Shown piece by piece: positions 11,115-23,014 of a stretch of DNA of 64,000 nucleotides. How positions within the stretch are numbered: position 1 is the first letter of the stretch; each line of letters starts with the position of its first letter. The translations under genes were made by a program, and so were the position numbers. The DNA is from Eonycteris spelaea (lineage: Eukaryota; Chordata; Mammalia; Chiroptera; Pteropodidae). The notes beneath the pieces were generated by a model. It was given only the letters and a program-made list of their open reading frames with translations. It made no database searches and was not told the DNA's origin. The stretch is taken from positions 5,678,501-5,742,500 of the forward strand of contig PUFA01000072.1 of NCBI GenBank assembly GCA_003508835.1, written 5' to 3'.

Positions 11115-12400
11115 AAGCAAATATGCTAATATAAAAATGACAAGTTGTCCTATTCCAAAAATGTGTATATTGCTTTGGGCTAGAGAAGCACTCGGTAGCA
11201 TTTCATAGAAAGGGTCATGGAGCTACTTCATGGGCGATTAGTTTTTAATTTGTTCTCCAAGCAAGAAGTAATTCTTCTGAACAAAAGGGAATTTAATTCT
11301 GGGGTGTCACCATGGTAAGAAAAACACTGAGGACTGAGAGACTATAAGAAAGGATGCTCCAGATAGGGGAAAAAAAAAAAAAGACCTATAACTTTATGTG
11401 TCCTTCCCTGGGAAGTCAAGCAGCTGGCTTGGAGAAACTGTGGATAAATGCAGAGCACCTACAAAACAGAATTTGAGGAAGAGTACAAGCAAAAAGTTTA
11501 GAACACTCTATGATTGCAACAGAGGCCTTGAATCAAGAAGAGGATGCTCCAGTAATAACAGTAAAGGAAAAGGGAAGGATAGGACATGAGGAAAAGGAAC
11601 CCAGAAGAAACATCCAGAACAAATCCTAAGACAGACATTTGCTCACTTTCATGCAGTTTCAACAGCATGGCCAGCTTCTTAGAACCAATAACATCTACCT
11701 AAATAACTGTATAATAAAACTTGCACAGTTGCCAATCTAGAACATTCTTTGATCAAGTCTCAAGTTAATTAATCCCTATGAAATATCTTCATATACTGGG
11801 TTACTGGGAATGTACTTTATGAACACAGTTTAGATTCTGCTACTTAGAAGAAGGAAAATTGATAAATCCTCCTCTTAAGAAGCGTTGACTCATTTTGTCT
11901 GGATATTCTAGAATTATGTTTACTTCCCTGGCCATGGATCCCACTTCACCATCATTGGAGACTCAAGTTCTAGGAGGAAATTCCTTATGCTCACTCTCAC
12001 TCTGTGTTTTCCTTCTGAAGGGCATAGTACAGAGTCTTTTTAAGAACTTATCATACTAACTTCGGAGCTGAAATGCTTTTAAGACATATTCATGGGAAAC
12101 CCCATGTATTTTAACGTTTGTATTTAACCTACTTCCCTAAAGCCTACAGTTCCTCTCTTATTACATCCAGTGATGTTTTCTATTTCCCATGTTGCTACCA
12201 TCATCCATGAGGTTTTGTTTTTTGGTTTTTGTTTTTTTAGTCTCTTGCTGATAAAATTGAAGTACAACAGTTTCCATCCATGATGCCTTCATTTTAAGCA
12301 AAATATAATGAACAAGGAAAATCAAGACTATATCAGATATTCTGGTTACGACAAGACTAGACAGTTTCCAGATGTTGAGTACTTAAGATCTCCCATCTGT
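11115..12400. other. Unique noncoding stretch
   Basis: No gene or confident repeat. GGATGCTCCAG occurs at both 11353 and 11542, and an A-run lies at 11370-11382. A 63-codon K/S-rich frame at 11398-11589 has no supporting splice or domain evidence. Confidence 0.45.
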
Positions 12401-12404
12401 AACA

Positions 12405-12600
12405 CCGTGTGTCTCGATTTCAGTTCTGACATCTGCTACTTAGCTGAGTACTTAAGCTCCATGTCCTTCAGTAAGCTCATCTCTAAAACAGAGATTAAAA
12501 ATAATACTTAACCTTATGGTATTGGGGGTGGGATTAAACGAGTTAATAGGTGGAGTGCTTAGATCATTGCCTACAGAGAAGCACACATTAGATGTGAAAT
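12405..12600 (+). repeat. MIR SINE
   Basis: Sense MIR: TCTGCTACTTAGCTGAGTACTTAAGCTCCATGTCCTTCAGTAAGCTCATCTCTAAAACAG-type core (12432-12492), then GGATTAAACGAGTTAATAGGTGGAGTGCTTAG (12532-12563). It lies immediately 3' (in minus-strand sense) of the candidate exon at 12637-12786. Confidence 0.8.
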
Positions 12601-12636
12601 ATTTTATTGCTTGTTCTAAATAAACCCTCAGAGCAC

Positions 12637-12786
12637 CTTCTCGTATTGATCTCAGTGCTCCTTCTTTGCTTTCAATCTCTTTCAAATATTCTTCATTGGA
12701 TTTTCGATTTCCAGAAAGCTTCGTATAACTTCTTAGCCTTTCTTCTCTAGTAGATTGTTTCAATCTGAACCATGTACGCCATTCTG
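12637..12786 (-). CDS. Candidate internal coding exon, product unknown
   Basis: On the minus strand a pyrimidine-rich acceptor (GGGATTTTTGTTTACAG, with a NAGNAG choice at 12787/12784) leads into an open frame that stays open well past this interval. With a weak donor (GAAG then GTGCTC at 12636-12631) the exon would be exactly 150 nt, or 50 codons, and keep phase. The peptide is charged and protein-like: it starts near EWRTWFRLKQSTREERL, continues through SYTKLSGNRKSNEEYLKEI and ends near GALRSIREG, with a short internal echo (GALRSI / GALR). It is probably helical. I do not recognise the family, so I assign no function. It could be an exon of a large gene whose introns fill the window, a decayed exon, or chance. 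The donor is the weakest point. Confidence 0.35.
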
Positions 12787-12794
12787 CTGTAAAC

Positions 12795-14535
12795 AAAAAT
12801 CCCAACCCACTAAGTCTCTTGACATCTGTGAGGCCATATATATAATTTCACGAGCTAAAATATCAAGTTTACTTTATTACCTAAATGCACCATAAAAATA
12901 AAAGGAATCCAATATAAAAATCAGTAACTAATGAAATCAATACTTAATTCATTAAGTATTCCTTAATGAGTCTTCAAATTCTTGTTTCAGGTGAGATTAA
13001 AATTATATTTTAAAGTGCCTTTATATTTATGGTACAACACTAGGCAGTTTAAGCTAACGCAAACGACTGTTTTCATGTCTTGCCTCTTACTTGTTAGCGT
13101 CCATCTATACCATAGCTTAGATATGTTATTGCTGAGAGGAGTAAAAGCGCTTCTTTTAATTCAAATCCGTTGACGTTTCAGCATTTTAATCACTCTGTCC
13201 ATGTTTTCAATTCCTTTAAAAACAATTCTGCCGTAATTAAGCAAAACAGTAGACTGATGACTGATTGCAAAGAAGCTGTGTCAAAAATAAACAGGGCTTT
13301 GAACTCAATAAGCTTTCCTTTTCCCAAACGTGCTGTGTATATATAAACACAATCCATGTCCCCAGGTACTCTCTGTATTTCACACACTTAAATTATTCTC
13401 AATTAGGTATTTCTCTACTTGCATTTTTTTTTTAAAAAAAAGCATCCCCAAATGTTTCACTATCTTCACTCACTGCTCTGTCTGCAAGTGCCCTGTTCTG
13501 CCAAGCCTGGCTTGCAGATTTTACGTTTACAGCAAACTGACTCAGTACACACACTGAAAACTCTGGTGAACAGCTCAGCCCAGTGCTGGTCTTGATGCCT
13601 GGCCAACAGGCTCAAACAACAGACATAAAAGCTAAATCTGTACTTCCATTCAGTTACGAGGTTGCCAAGTTAGTTTTCCTGATACTGTACCTACAGTATA
13701 TCCATCTCGCAATGTCTCAGACTCACTTCATTAACTTTGTGACATCAGCCTCTGATGTTATGAACTCAATTTTGCTAATATAAATGATACAGTACTATAT
13801 AGAAATTTAAGAGGTTGTAACATTAGAAGTCTCTTCAAGATTCCCATAACAGTTAAAGAACAAGGAACCCAAATTCCCAGAACCAATTCTTGCTGGGAAA
13901 TAATTCTTTATGTATGATCTTAATGCTAGTCTCCCTTCCCCCAGCCCTCTGCTTCTGATTCCCATTTATATTGCAAATAGCTTTTAATGATAGAACAGGG
14001 AAATATATTGTGGTTTCACACTTTCAGGGATTTTATGGTCACTTATTCCTAACTAGGAGATAGAGACACATAGCAGAAAAGTATTTTTTTTAACATAAAC
14101 CATTTTAGTATATTGTGCTCTTTGTTATAAGAATATATGTATTTAGAAATAATATTATTCAAAGATCAACTTATAGAAGAATGTTTTCTCAATGGAAAGT
14201 CTCTATATTTGTAATGCTTAGCATAAGATGGACTCCCAAGCTCAGTCACTAAATTGGTTTGACTAATTCGGAAACTCCAATTCGTCACCATGAATCTGTA
14301 TCATAGATACGGAAACTGGACACGCTATTATTCCCACAGAAGTAATGAGTGTTTGTCCAACATCAATTATGCCTCACAAGATGTAGCTCATCTCCAAAAG
14401 CAAATGTAAGCAGATTTTCTTACATGATCCCAGTATCTCCCTTGCTCTTCACATGTCCTCTGAGTTTAGCAGCTGTCAATAATAGTGCCGTAGGTTGGCT
14501 AATGTCCACGTAGCCAAAAGAGTGGACCGCCAGTC
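12795..14535. other. Unique noncoding stretch
   Basis: AT-rich sequence with T/A runs near 13423-13442. No repeat is recognised with confidence. Open frames of 63-75 codons occur on both strands without coding character. Confidence 0.45.
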
Positions 14536-14539
14536 CTGT

Positions 14540-14740
14540 GCAGTTAAGACATCAGTCTGTCTGCATTTAACTCCCGGCTTTGTCGTTATTTAATGAATGA
14601 CCTGAATATGTTGTTTAGCAGCTCAGGGCTTTACATCCCCCTCTGTAAAGTGAGAAGTGAATCAACATAGGGCTGTGATAGAGATTACATAGTATAGTGC
14701 ATGCAAAGTTATTACAACAGTTCCCACTGCCTAGGAGATG
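14540..14740 (+). repeat. MIR SINE
   Basis: A divergent sense MIR. TTTAACTCCCGGCTTTGTCGTTATTTAATGAATGACCTGAATATG corresponds to the 'CCGGCTCTGCCACTTACTAGCTGTGTGACC' region, followed by a CCCTCTGTAAAGTGAGAA block and GGGCTGTGATAGAGATTACATAG (14671-14693). Confidence 0.7.
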
Positions 14741-15069
14741 GAGGAGGCAGACAGATGATAGCTACAGACACAAAATTGATATTAAGATATGCTGACAGTT
14801 GAATAGTTACTGAGTCAAAGTGACGAAGAAATAATTACCTTTGATCATCTCTGATGTTAATACTGACCCTAACTTAGATTGATCTCTCCCATATGTCACC
14901 TCTGAAATCCAAAAAACATACGTCCTTTGGAACATAATTGTGATCCAGCCTTCATTGTGCTTTAAGCATCAGAACGCAGAGACGGTAGACAAGCAGATGT
15001 TGGGCTCGGCCCAGGTCTTCGAATGACCCATGTGCTCTTAGAAACGTCACAAACATTTCATCTTAATGA

Positions 15070-15375
15070 GTTCCTTTTCTAAAACTCTGCCTTTACTCCC
15101 TCACCTCATCTTTTATATCCAAGTCTAACCTTAACGCCCCATCTTCCACGTAGGCAAAGAGCTTTGGGTTTTCCGCTGTGCTTGTATGAAGCATTTAATA
15201 GAATCCTTCCAACACGATTCACTGGTTTTGTATTCCTATGCCATGGATAGCCTCTAGTGAGTAAGCAACTTAGGAGTAGGGTCTATCTTTGCGTCTCCCA
15301 CGAAAGCCTATCACAGGGTTCCTGGGAAAAGGCTCTGCAGACACTTGTTGAGTTGAATTCAACAATAAAAGTGAA
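15070..15375 (+). repeat. L2 LINE 3' fragment
   Basis: Sense L2 3' region: CTCCCTCACCTCATC (15096), a weak central part, then GTAGGGTCTATCTTTGCGTCTCCCACGAAAGCCTATCACAGGGTTCCTGGGAAAAGGCTCTGCAGACACTTGTTGAGTTGAATTCAACA (15274-15364). The latter aligns with the L2 'AGGGACTTTGTC...CAGTGCCTGGCACATAGTAGG...TGTTGAATGAA' end. Confidence 0.6.
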
Positions 15376-15379
15376 AGTA

Positions 15380-18300
15380 GCGTGCTGTAACTATCTGGAT
15401 CACCGGTTGTTGGGCTGGTATCTTGGTGCAGCAAGTGTTTCTCTTTCGCTAACAATGCCACGTTCCCAGATTTAGCCCAGATATTTCCTATACGCTATTG
15501 ATTTAATTATTTTATGCTGCGATTCAAAGAGTGTCGAAAAACGAGAACGGTGCTTAGGCAAAAGATGGGTAATTAGACATTTTAACTTTAAAACGACCAT
15601 AGAGAAAAAGGGTATAAAAGTGATCTTGGAAATAAATTCGTACGACTATTAGATGATCTCTTTTTCTACTGTTTCAAATAATTTCGTGGGGAAATTTTAG
15701 TAAGCATGGACATTGGGCTCGTGAAAGCTACGGCTTGAATTAAGCAGACTAGATACTCAAACATCAGCAGATTCATGCAATGCGGCCCAGGAACGAGCAT
15801 GGCACACTCTTGTCTCGGGCAGGTTTCACATTGCTTCCTAAGACCCCAGAACAGTATTTATTCCTCATGCAGCTATATGGGAGAATTAAAAGTAGGGAAA
15901 ACATTATCAGTGGCAGGTATTCTGCTCCTGGCAGGGCTCTAATTCTATTTCCTGTTTGACATATCATTTTATTTCCATTTTCCCTAAATGTAATGTAGGA
16001 ACATTCCATAATAAACGATTCTCTAATTTGCCACTCCTTTGATTGGCATTTTTGATTTTTTTTTTTTAAGGAATCTATCGGCTGTTCCTTCACAAGTTGC
16101 AAAAATAAACGAAAAAACTAAACCACATGCCATTGTTGGGCAGAATTTTCTGAATTTGTCTTGAAGCCAAGAGAATTTATTTGACTGTCTGGGGAGTATG
16201 GAGGCAGCTCTCTTATTCTCAAACAGATACCGAAGCTGCTTGAACAAATGGTTCGTGTTAGCCAGAGAAAGACACTGAATCTAAACCATGTGCCTCTGGA
16301 CCTTGTGGTTTCAAGTTGAACCACAAGCAGCAAGAAGAGCTGTCAGTCTCCAGTCTTGATTTCAGCCATGCTCGCGGGAAGAGAAAAACTGTCAGTGCCA
16401 CCTATCGTGTTGTCTTCATAGGGGGACCTGTGAACTCTGCAACGCAGGCAAGTCAGTAGTCGTGTGAAGGATAAGAGAGGGGGTCCAAAGCCGCACCCAG
16501 TGGGACATCACGAAGACACGCGATTTTTCTCTACGGGTCTCTGTACATGGTAAATGTAACCAACTGAAAGCTTTCTGAGAAACAGATACAACCCAGGGAG
16601 GTAGAGGACCATAAGAACCAGGCGTCTTCTGATAGTTATCATAAAGCTGACGAAAAACATCCCAGATGAATTAGTTTAGAGACCCAAGAAGACTAAGGTT
16701 ACTAGACCAGAAAAACAAGAAAGGCACATTTCTAAGTGGTACCATCCATCAAACTCCTAAAGCGATGCTGGGATGTTCTGAAGGAGTATTAAGTGCTGTT
16801 TTATGTCACAAAGGCAAGAGAATCACTTACCCACATATAAGTGTGGCTTCCTCAGTTACTACACTCACACCGTAACCAAACCACTTAGATTATGGAAAAA
16901 AGATTCTGAAAAATGGAGAAAGGTTTGACTTTGAGTTATCTGGCCACTGGATGGGATTGTAAGAACCTTTTACATTTCCTCCTCTTGTCTTATGGTAAAA
17001 AGTCTCTCTCTCTCTTAGAGGGATTTATTTTAGGCAGCCAGTATGTCCATCAATTATGTTATTAATCTGAATAAAATTATGATAGCAGACTCTAAACAAC
17101 TCTCTACACTTTGCAGGTGAATTGTGACATTATACATAGCCGTCAAGTGGATTGTGATGCCATACAAGTGCTCTGATTAATAAGAGAAACCACACAGGTA
17201 AATTACCTTCCATCTTGTGAACTGTAAGAATTAGAATAATTTCTGGTAATTTTAATCAGCTGAAGAGCAGAATCAGATGAGTCATCATTCCAAAGCACAT
17301 TTTGAAGTACAACTTTGTTCAAATGAAACAAATTAAAACAATACCATGTCAGGCTCCCAAAGAGTCAGTTACAACAACCCATGCAGACCTGTAAGCTCAA
17401 AACTAAATTTGAGCCCACATGTCAGTCAGTCTTTATTAACCACCTACTATGTGTCAAGCATATGTGGAATTTGTCAGTCCACATCCTAATGCTACAGAAC
17501 GTTCTTGGAACTGCTACCTCATTCCGAAACCTATGTCGACTATGAGGTTTGGTCATATTTAAATGTTGCAAATATCTACACAACAGAACATTCTCAAACA
17601 CCATCACAGGCTATCACCATTTAATTAGCCAAACTGCAAACATTCAGTTGACCTACGATATAACTCTGAATGTGTCAATTGTGCCCATGATCAGTATAAA
17701 TGGAAGGCTGCCATCATATAGTCTTTGGTTTTCTTAAATGCTAAGGTGCATTTTTTTTTCTATTTTAACATTTCTGGATTAAAAAGTGTCTCATAATTGT
17801 GTATGCACTGTTTCGGGGCTCATTTCCTCTCCCCTTAGTCTTCGCAACCCTAAAAAGCTTGTCATTAAATCAGATTTACATCTTAAAATGGAAGGTTGTT
17901 AGAAGACAGTGATGCTAGGGGTGTCCTAATGCATTCGATAATCCCACAACACACCACCCATGCACAGTAGAAGAAGGGAAAAAGAAGTCTCCAGAACTTC
18001 GGTTTTATAATTCTCCTGACAGACACAGCCTCAGCCTGACTGCAGAATATCACAGTTCATATTATCAGTTTCCAGCAGATGGCATCTCGCACTTTTAGGT
18101 CCCTCATGAAGGAATCTGTAGGAAAGCCGCGTCCCCTGCCTGGGTAACACACGGAACTCGAAGCCATGCTTGTTGCTTCACGAGAGCGCGTCTTGCCAGC
18201 ACAGCCACCTAGGCTGGGGATCTCCTGCAGCCGGCCTCAGCATGTGGTCACTGGGGTCGCCCACAAGGGTTCGGTATTTGTAGCGGGGCCAGAGCCTCGT

Positions 18301-21300
18301 GCGCATTTTAATGACAGTACTGCCTGTTTTAGAACAGTCTGCACTGCATAATTGCAGGGTGAGGTGGGAATTATGAGTCTTAAACAAGTACCGTAGGTGG
18401 GGATAACATGTGTATTAAAATAACCAAAACCACTCGCTCTATTTTTCTGTAGATAAGCCTCACAGAGCAATGATTCATGGCACTGTAAAGCTTTCTTTCT
18501 GGGGGGAAATCTCATAGTCCTTCACTGTGCTTTCTGCTTGGAATTTAAGGGTTTTTTAAATTTTTTAATTTTTTTTTATTTTTACCTTTGCTAAAAATGC
18601 TATTACAGCAATATTTGTGTTTGGTATTTTAATGAATAATAAAAGGTCCCATTAACCCATGATCGTAGTATATCAGGTGCCTCTTGTGTAAGTCGCTTGA
18701 AGAAAGGAAGACCCTCGAATGGCAATGGCTAAGCATATCCTTTTACTTTTCTGTATTTGTGGAAACCCCCCGCCCCGTTTCTTAGTCAAATTGTCCAGCC
18801 GACTTTTTCTCAGAAGTCTATTTGTTCTTTTTCAACTAAAGATGTCAATGAGGCTGAGGATCCACAAGGATAAAGAAAACCTCTTTGGTTTAATCATCAA
18901 GCCTGAAAACCAGCAACAGAGATCGGCGTGATTAGCATGCATTTCGAGCTACGCTGGGTCTTCAGACTGATGGAAGTTCTTAAAGGCTCTGAGAATCAAA
19001 CTGGGGAACTAAAATCATGCTTTAAGACAGCACAGTTCTAAAAATTCAAGTTTAGATGACATCATAAAACGTGATATGCAACAAATTGCTAACCCAACAG
19101 CCCAAAGAATAGAAACAAAAGCAGTCACAATGGAAAACTATTACAGGCGAGAACTAATGAAAGGTGACATGGTTTTGATGCTATGATGGAGGAAAAAATT
19201 CAAGTATAGTACTTATTTGGAAGGAGGTAATGTCAGAATTCATCAAGTGAATAAATGTGGGGACTGAATTTAAAAATTATAGATAAATCTATGCTGGCAG
19301 AATGCTGGTATCACAAATCTACAATGGAGCACCAATTTTAGAGAAAAGATTAAAAATTCTGATTAAGGTCAGCCTGAGCTGAAAGAAGGGCTTTATAATA
19401 AAAAAGTCTAGAGGGTAGGTGCAAACATGGATCTGGACTTCCAGAAGAGTTGGCATCATAGCTTGTAACTCAGGAGTCTTCCACACAAGATAAAGGTTGA
19501 AAACTCAGGGATTGGTCAAATCTCTGATACAGAGACTCTGATATACAGAGTAAGAAATAGAGAGTTATGAAAACCATAGGAGTAAATGAAATTTGGGCTG
19601 GATTGTTATTCTATAACAGGCATGGCTTAAACTTCTGAAGAGTGAGGCTGACTCTATGACAGTTGCACTTAACAATGAGTTAAGAAGAAAATTTTCAGGC
19701 GCTGTATTCATGCTCCATGAGTCTATATGACTTAGGGCCTCACTTATGTCCCCAGTCCTCCTTGAAAACTACAGGAGACCCTAATTATATTGTATTTATT
19801 TGGATCGACTATTCACCATTTCCCCCAAATACATGATCTTCTTTCAATGGCCAAATCCCTTTAAAAAGAAAAACAAAGATTATTTTATTTTTCACATTAA
19901 AGAGTCACTTGTGTGACTCCGTCTAATTAAATGGCCACTATCTAACATTTTTTTCTAGACTGTTCAAGCAAAAACAAGATTTAGAATATTGAACAGATTA
20001 ACTGTCTTCCTGGGTAGCATTATCTCTAATTTAGTTATCAGCCAGTGAAAATGGACAACCAAAGTGGGTTAAAGGGGTTATATATGTCATTTAAAGCCAT
20101 AAGTTTTAAGATTGTCTGGGGACAAAAGTAGAAAGTGAGTATCAGGAAGAAAAACCTCAACTCGTTTTTTATTCCCAGACGGAGTCCAAAAATGACTGCG
20201 TAAGCAAGAGTGGCACACATCCCTCTTTGTCCCCTACCTTTCCTCATTCTATCATGTCCTATCAAAAACCTGGCCCTGTGTTAAATTCACACTACTGAAC
20301 ACATCAAACGACTTCACACAGTTTCATCAGGTGGGCAGAGGCCATGGGGAGAGGCAGGGTTGCATTTTTATCCTGGATAAAGTCAAATTAAGCAGAGACC
20401 ACTGTGAACCAGTAGTGGGGAACTTTCCAGGCCCCACCTCTGCTGTGAAGGTTTGGGGTGGGGTCAGGCTCAAGGCAATCTTTTAGAGTATCATTGATTT
20501 AGACTGGGGAAAAGTGGGGAGAGGTCATTGCCGTGAGAGAGGGCAGTAGAAAGCGAGGGAACCTGGGGATCTCAAAATGTGGGGGAGCGCTCACGTTCAC
20601 AGGCACTCGAGCGACAAGGTAGCCTGCGTCCCCTGCTGTAGTCTCTCTTCTGGGGCTTATTCTGTGATTCACCTAGGTCAGATTTTTTTTTTTTAATTGG
20701 CTGTCCCACACCAGTCACATTTTAAATGATTACCCTTTTAAAGATCATGATTCTTAACTTACATTAATGAATAAGCTGTCATAATTAATGTAAAACTGAT
20801 AAAGTCTGAGAGGGTTTTTCAGAAAAGCTTTGGAAACCATGGGCAATGTAAACTCCCATGATGCCAGGCCTGCAGAGGGCTAATTTTGTGACCTTACTGC
20901 TAACACTTTATATTTACTCTATTTGGACAAACTTAGGGGAGGAAATACACTTTCTTTTTCTACAGAAGAAATAAACACTAGTGCATTAATATGTTACATA
21001 CAGGAGTTCAATGCCGCACTGTAGTTTTACCACACACTCATGGGTGATTCCATTCTCTTAGCAAAGGAGACCAGACCGGGATTTCTTCCTCTGGTCAAAC
21101 ATCCCCTACCTGAGGCACCAGGATCTTGTTCGGCACTCGGGTCCAGAAACAGCAAATTCAATCTAGCTGTGGCAAGCCCAGGGCGAACTGGAATGCCAAC
21201 TCCAGACTGGGGTTGCAAACCACGAGCCTCTGGAAACAAAGCTTGGACTTGGAGAAATGACACTGACCTCCAGCCAAGAAATCTCACCCAGTTTTTTAAA

Positions 21301-21600
21301 AAGCTTCAGTGCACAGTGAGCACAGATAACTGTTAACAGCACTGCTGGTTTTGTTGCAAATATATCAACCTTTGCATTTACTGTAAGGTGCCATAAGCCA
21401 GAAAACGGCTCGCCTTCCCTAGATTGTCAGTCTTTGGGTTATCTGGGCCAACTGGATTGAGAATTGTGGCAGCAACTTTTTGAGTTTCAGTGTACTAAGA
21501 TAGTTTTTTCTCATTTGTCAACTGGTCAATGAATAGATTCATGAATTAGCTGTAGCTACAGAGAAAAAATAAAATGGATATTAGAGGCAGATCTATCAAT
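15380..21600. other. Long repeat-poor noncoding stretch
   Basis: I find no confident LINE, SINE or LTR in about 6 kb and no credible coding exon. Contents worth noting are a RUNX-type near-palindrome at 16302-16327 (listed separately), T-rich tracts at 16058-16070, 18550-18580 and 20681-20697, and a GC-richer interval at 21020-21330. That last interval carries overlapping 86- and 98-codon frames with no recognisable domain. The scarcity of repeats may mark sequence under constraint. Confidence 0.4.
16302..16327. promoter_or_regulatory. Near-palindrome with paired RUNX-type sites
   Basis: The arms CTTGTGGTT and AACCACAAG are perfect inverted complements. Extending inwards gives TTTCAA-G-TTGAA, so 25 of 26 bases form an almost complete palindrome with one missing A. 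Each arm contains the RUNX consensus TGTGGT. DNA-level function is inference. Confidence 0.35.
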
Positions 21601-21665
21601 TATCCATCTATCTATCTGTCCATCCGTCCGTCCATCCATCCACCCACCCACCCACCTATCTATCA
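21601..21665. repeat. Compound tetranucleotide microsatellite
   Basis: An interrupted array of TATC, CCGT, CCAT and CACC units reading from ATCTATCTATCTG through CCACCCACCCACCTATC. It produces the Ser/Ile/His/Pro-rich frame at 21574-21774, which is not a gene. Confidence 0.95.
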
Positions 21666-22194
21666 TCTACCCTATCAACCCATCTATTGCTCTCTCTTCA
21701 GGTCATCATTGACCATTATTTCAATTCTTCAGACATCTCCCCGAAGTATTAGAGATGGCAAGTCCAGAAGGTAAACTCCACCTCAGCCTGACAGACTTGG
21801 ACTCCATTCCACTTTCTGTCACATCTCTAATCATGCCTCAGTCAAGCCACTCCAGCCTCAAAGTTTATTCTTGATTGAAATATATAGCACAGAAATTCAG
21901 GAAGATAATGTAATATAATGAAGTACACTGATGCCTTAAAGAACACTTCTTTTGGAAACTTCCTCAAACTTAAAATTATAATCGTCTGATGCAATCTTTA
22001 TTTTCTTTAAAAAAAAAAAGTTTTCAGTTGCATTAGCCATGAGAATGATTTGTCTATTTGTGTGGGTGCCATATAAGTAGGTTCTATTTTTAAAAAATAG
22101 GCATAGCTTGAAATTCCTAAATTTTGGGGAAGAAAGCACAGTTTAAGTCAGAAGAGGTGCATCTGAATGATGATGGTGGTAGACGTTATATTGA

Positions 22195-22305
22195 TGTTGA
22201 TGATGATAATATCGATTTGTCGAGTGCTTAGTCTGTGCCAAGAATCATGTTGTGCTTTACAGTATATAATTTTAATTAACTGAACTTCTGAAAGTTGGTT
22301 TTAAA
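22195..22305 (-). repeat. MIR SINE fragment, antisense
   Basis: Reads GAGTGCTTAGTCTGTGCCAAGAATCATGTTGTGCTTTACAGTATATAATTTTAATTAACTGAAC (22219-22285), the complement of the MIR 3' part. Confidence 0.55.
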
Positions 22306-22784
22306 TATTCTTTTCTTTCCTCTGGTAACTGTCAACACTAAGCTTCTGAAGCCAATAGCGAATATCACATCAATTCATCATCTGTTCTCTCTCACAACTT
22401 AATGAATGATTTCCCATTATTTAATTGGTGGACACAAGTTCCAACTGGTGGCAGTGCTAATTAATTTGCAGAATCACCAGACTAATATAAGAACTAACAA
22501 AATTAAAATGGTAAATATTTCACCCTTAACTAGCAAGATAATGAATTATCCGCTTCTGTCTTCATTAGCTACCATATGGAAACTTGCCAAGTAGTGACAA
22601 GCTTCATAAACAATCTTTTACTTTGGCACTTAATATTCTTGGCTCCTTGTTAGAGGGGATAATATTGTCTGAAGTTAAGAGATAGAGTAAAACATCATCA
22701 AATAAATTCCAGCTTAATCTCAAAGAGTTGTTGCTATATTCTCGATTCACGATGGTTGTTTATTCCTATTTCATTTAAATTCTT

Positions 22785-23010
22785 TGTTTATTGAATACTT
22801 AATTTTTGCCTGACACTGTTCTAGCTACTTCCTACATATTATTATCTCATTGGACCTCACAGAAAGCTTATGCTATGGATTTTAATATTATCCTCTTCAT
22901 TTGACAGATAGCAACAAGGGCGACTTAGCTTCTAAGATACAGGCAGCAAACGAGAGGGCTGGGATGAAAACTCAGGCTGTGTTTACTGTCCTAGCTCTAG
23001 TGTGGATGTG
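22785..23010 (-). repeat. MIR SINE, antisense
   Basis: Complement of a near-full MIR: TATTATCTCATTGGACCTCACAGAAAGCTTATG (22840-22872), then ATTATCCTCTTCATTTGACAGATAG and AGAGGGCTGGGATGAAAACTCAGGCTGTGTTTACTGTCCTAGCTC (22952-22996). These match the complement of the promoter-proximal MIR region. Confidence 0.85.
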
Positions 23011-23014
23011 AAGA

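Noticed and set aside
21574..21774. Plus-strand frame rich in Ser, Ile, Pro and His
   Set aside because: It is a translation of a tetranucleotide microsatellite.
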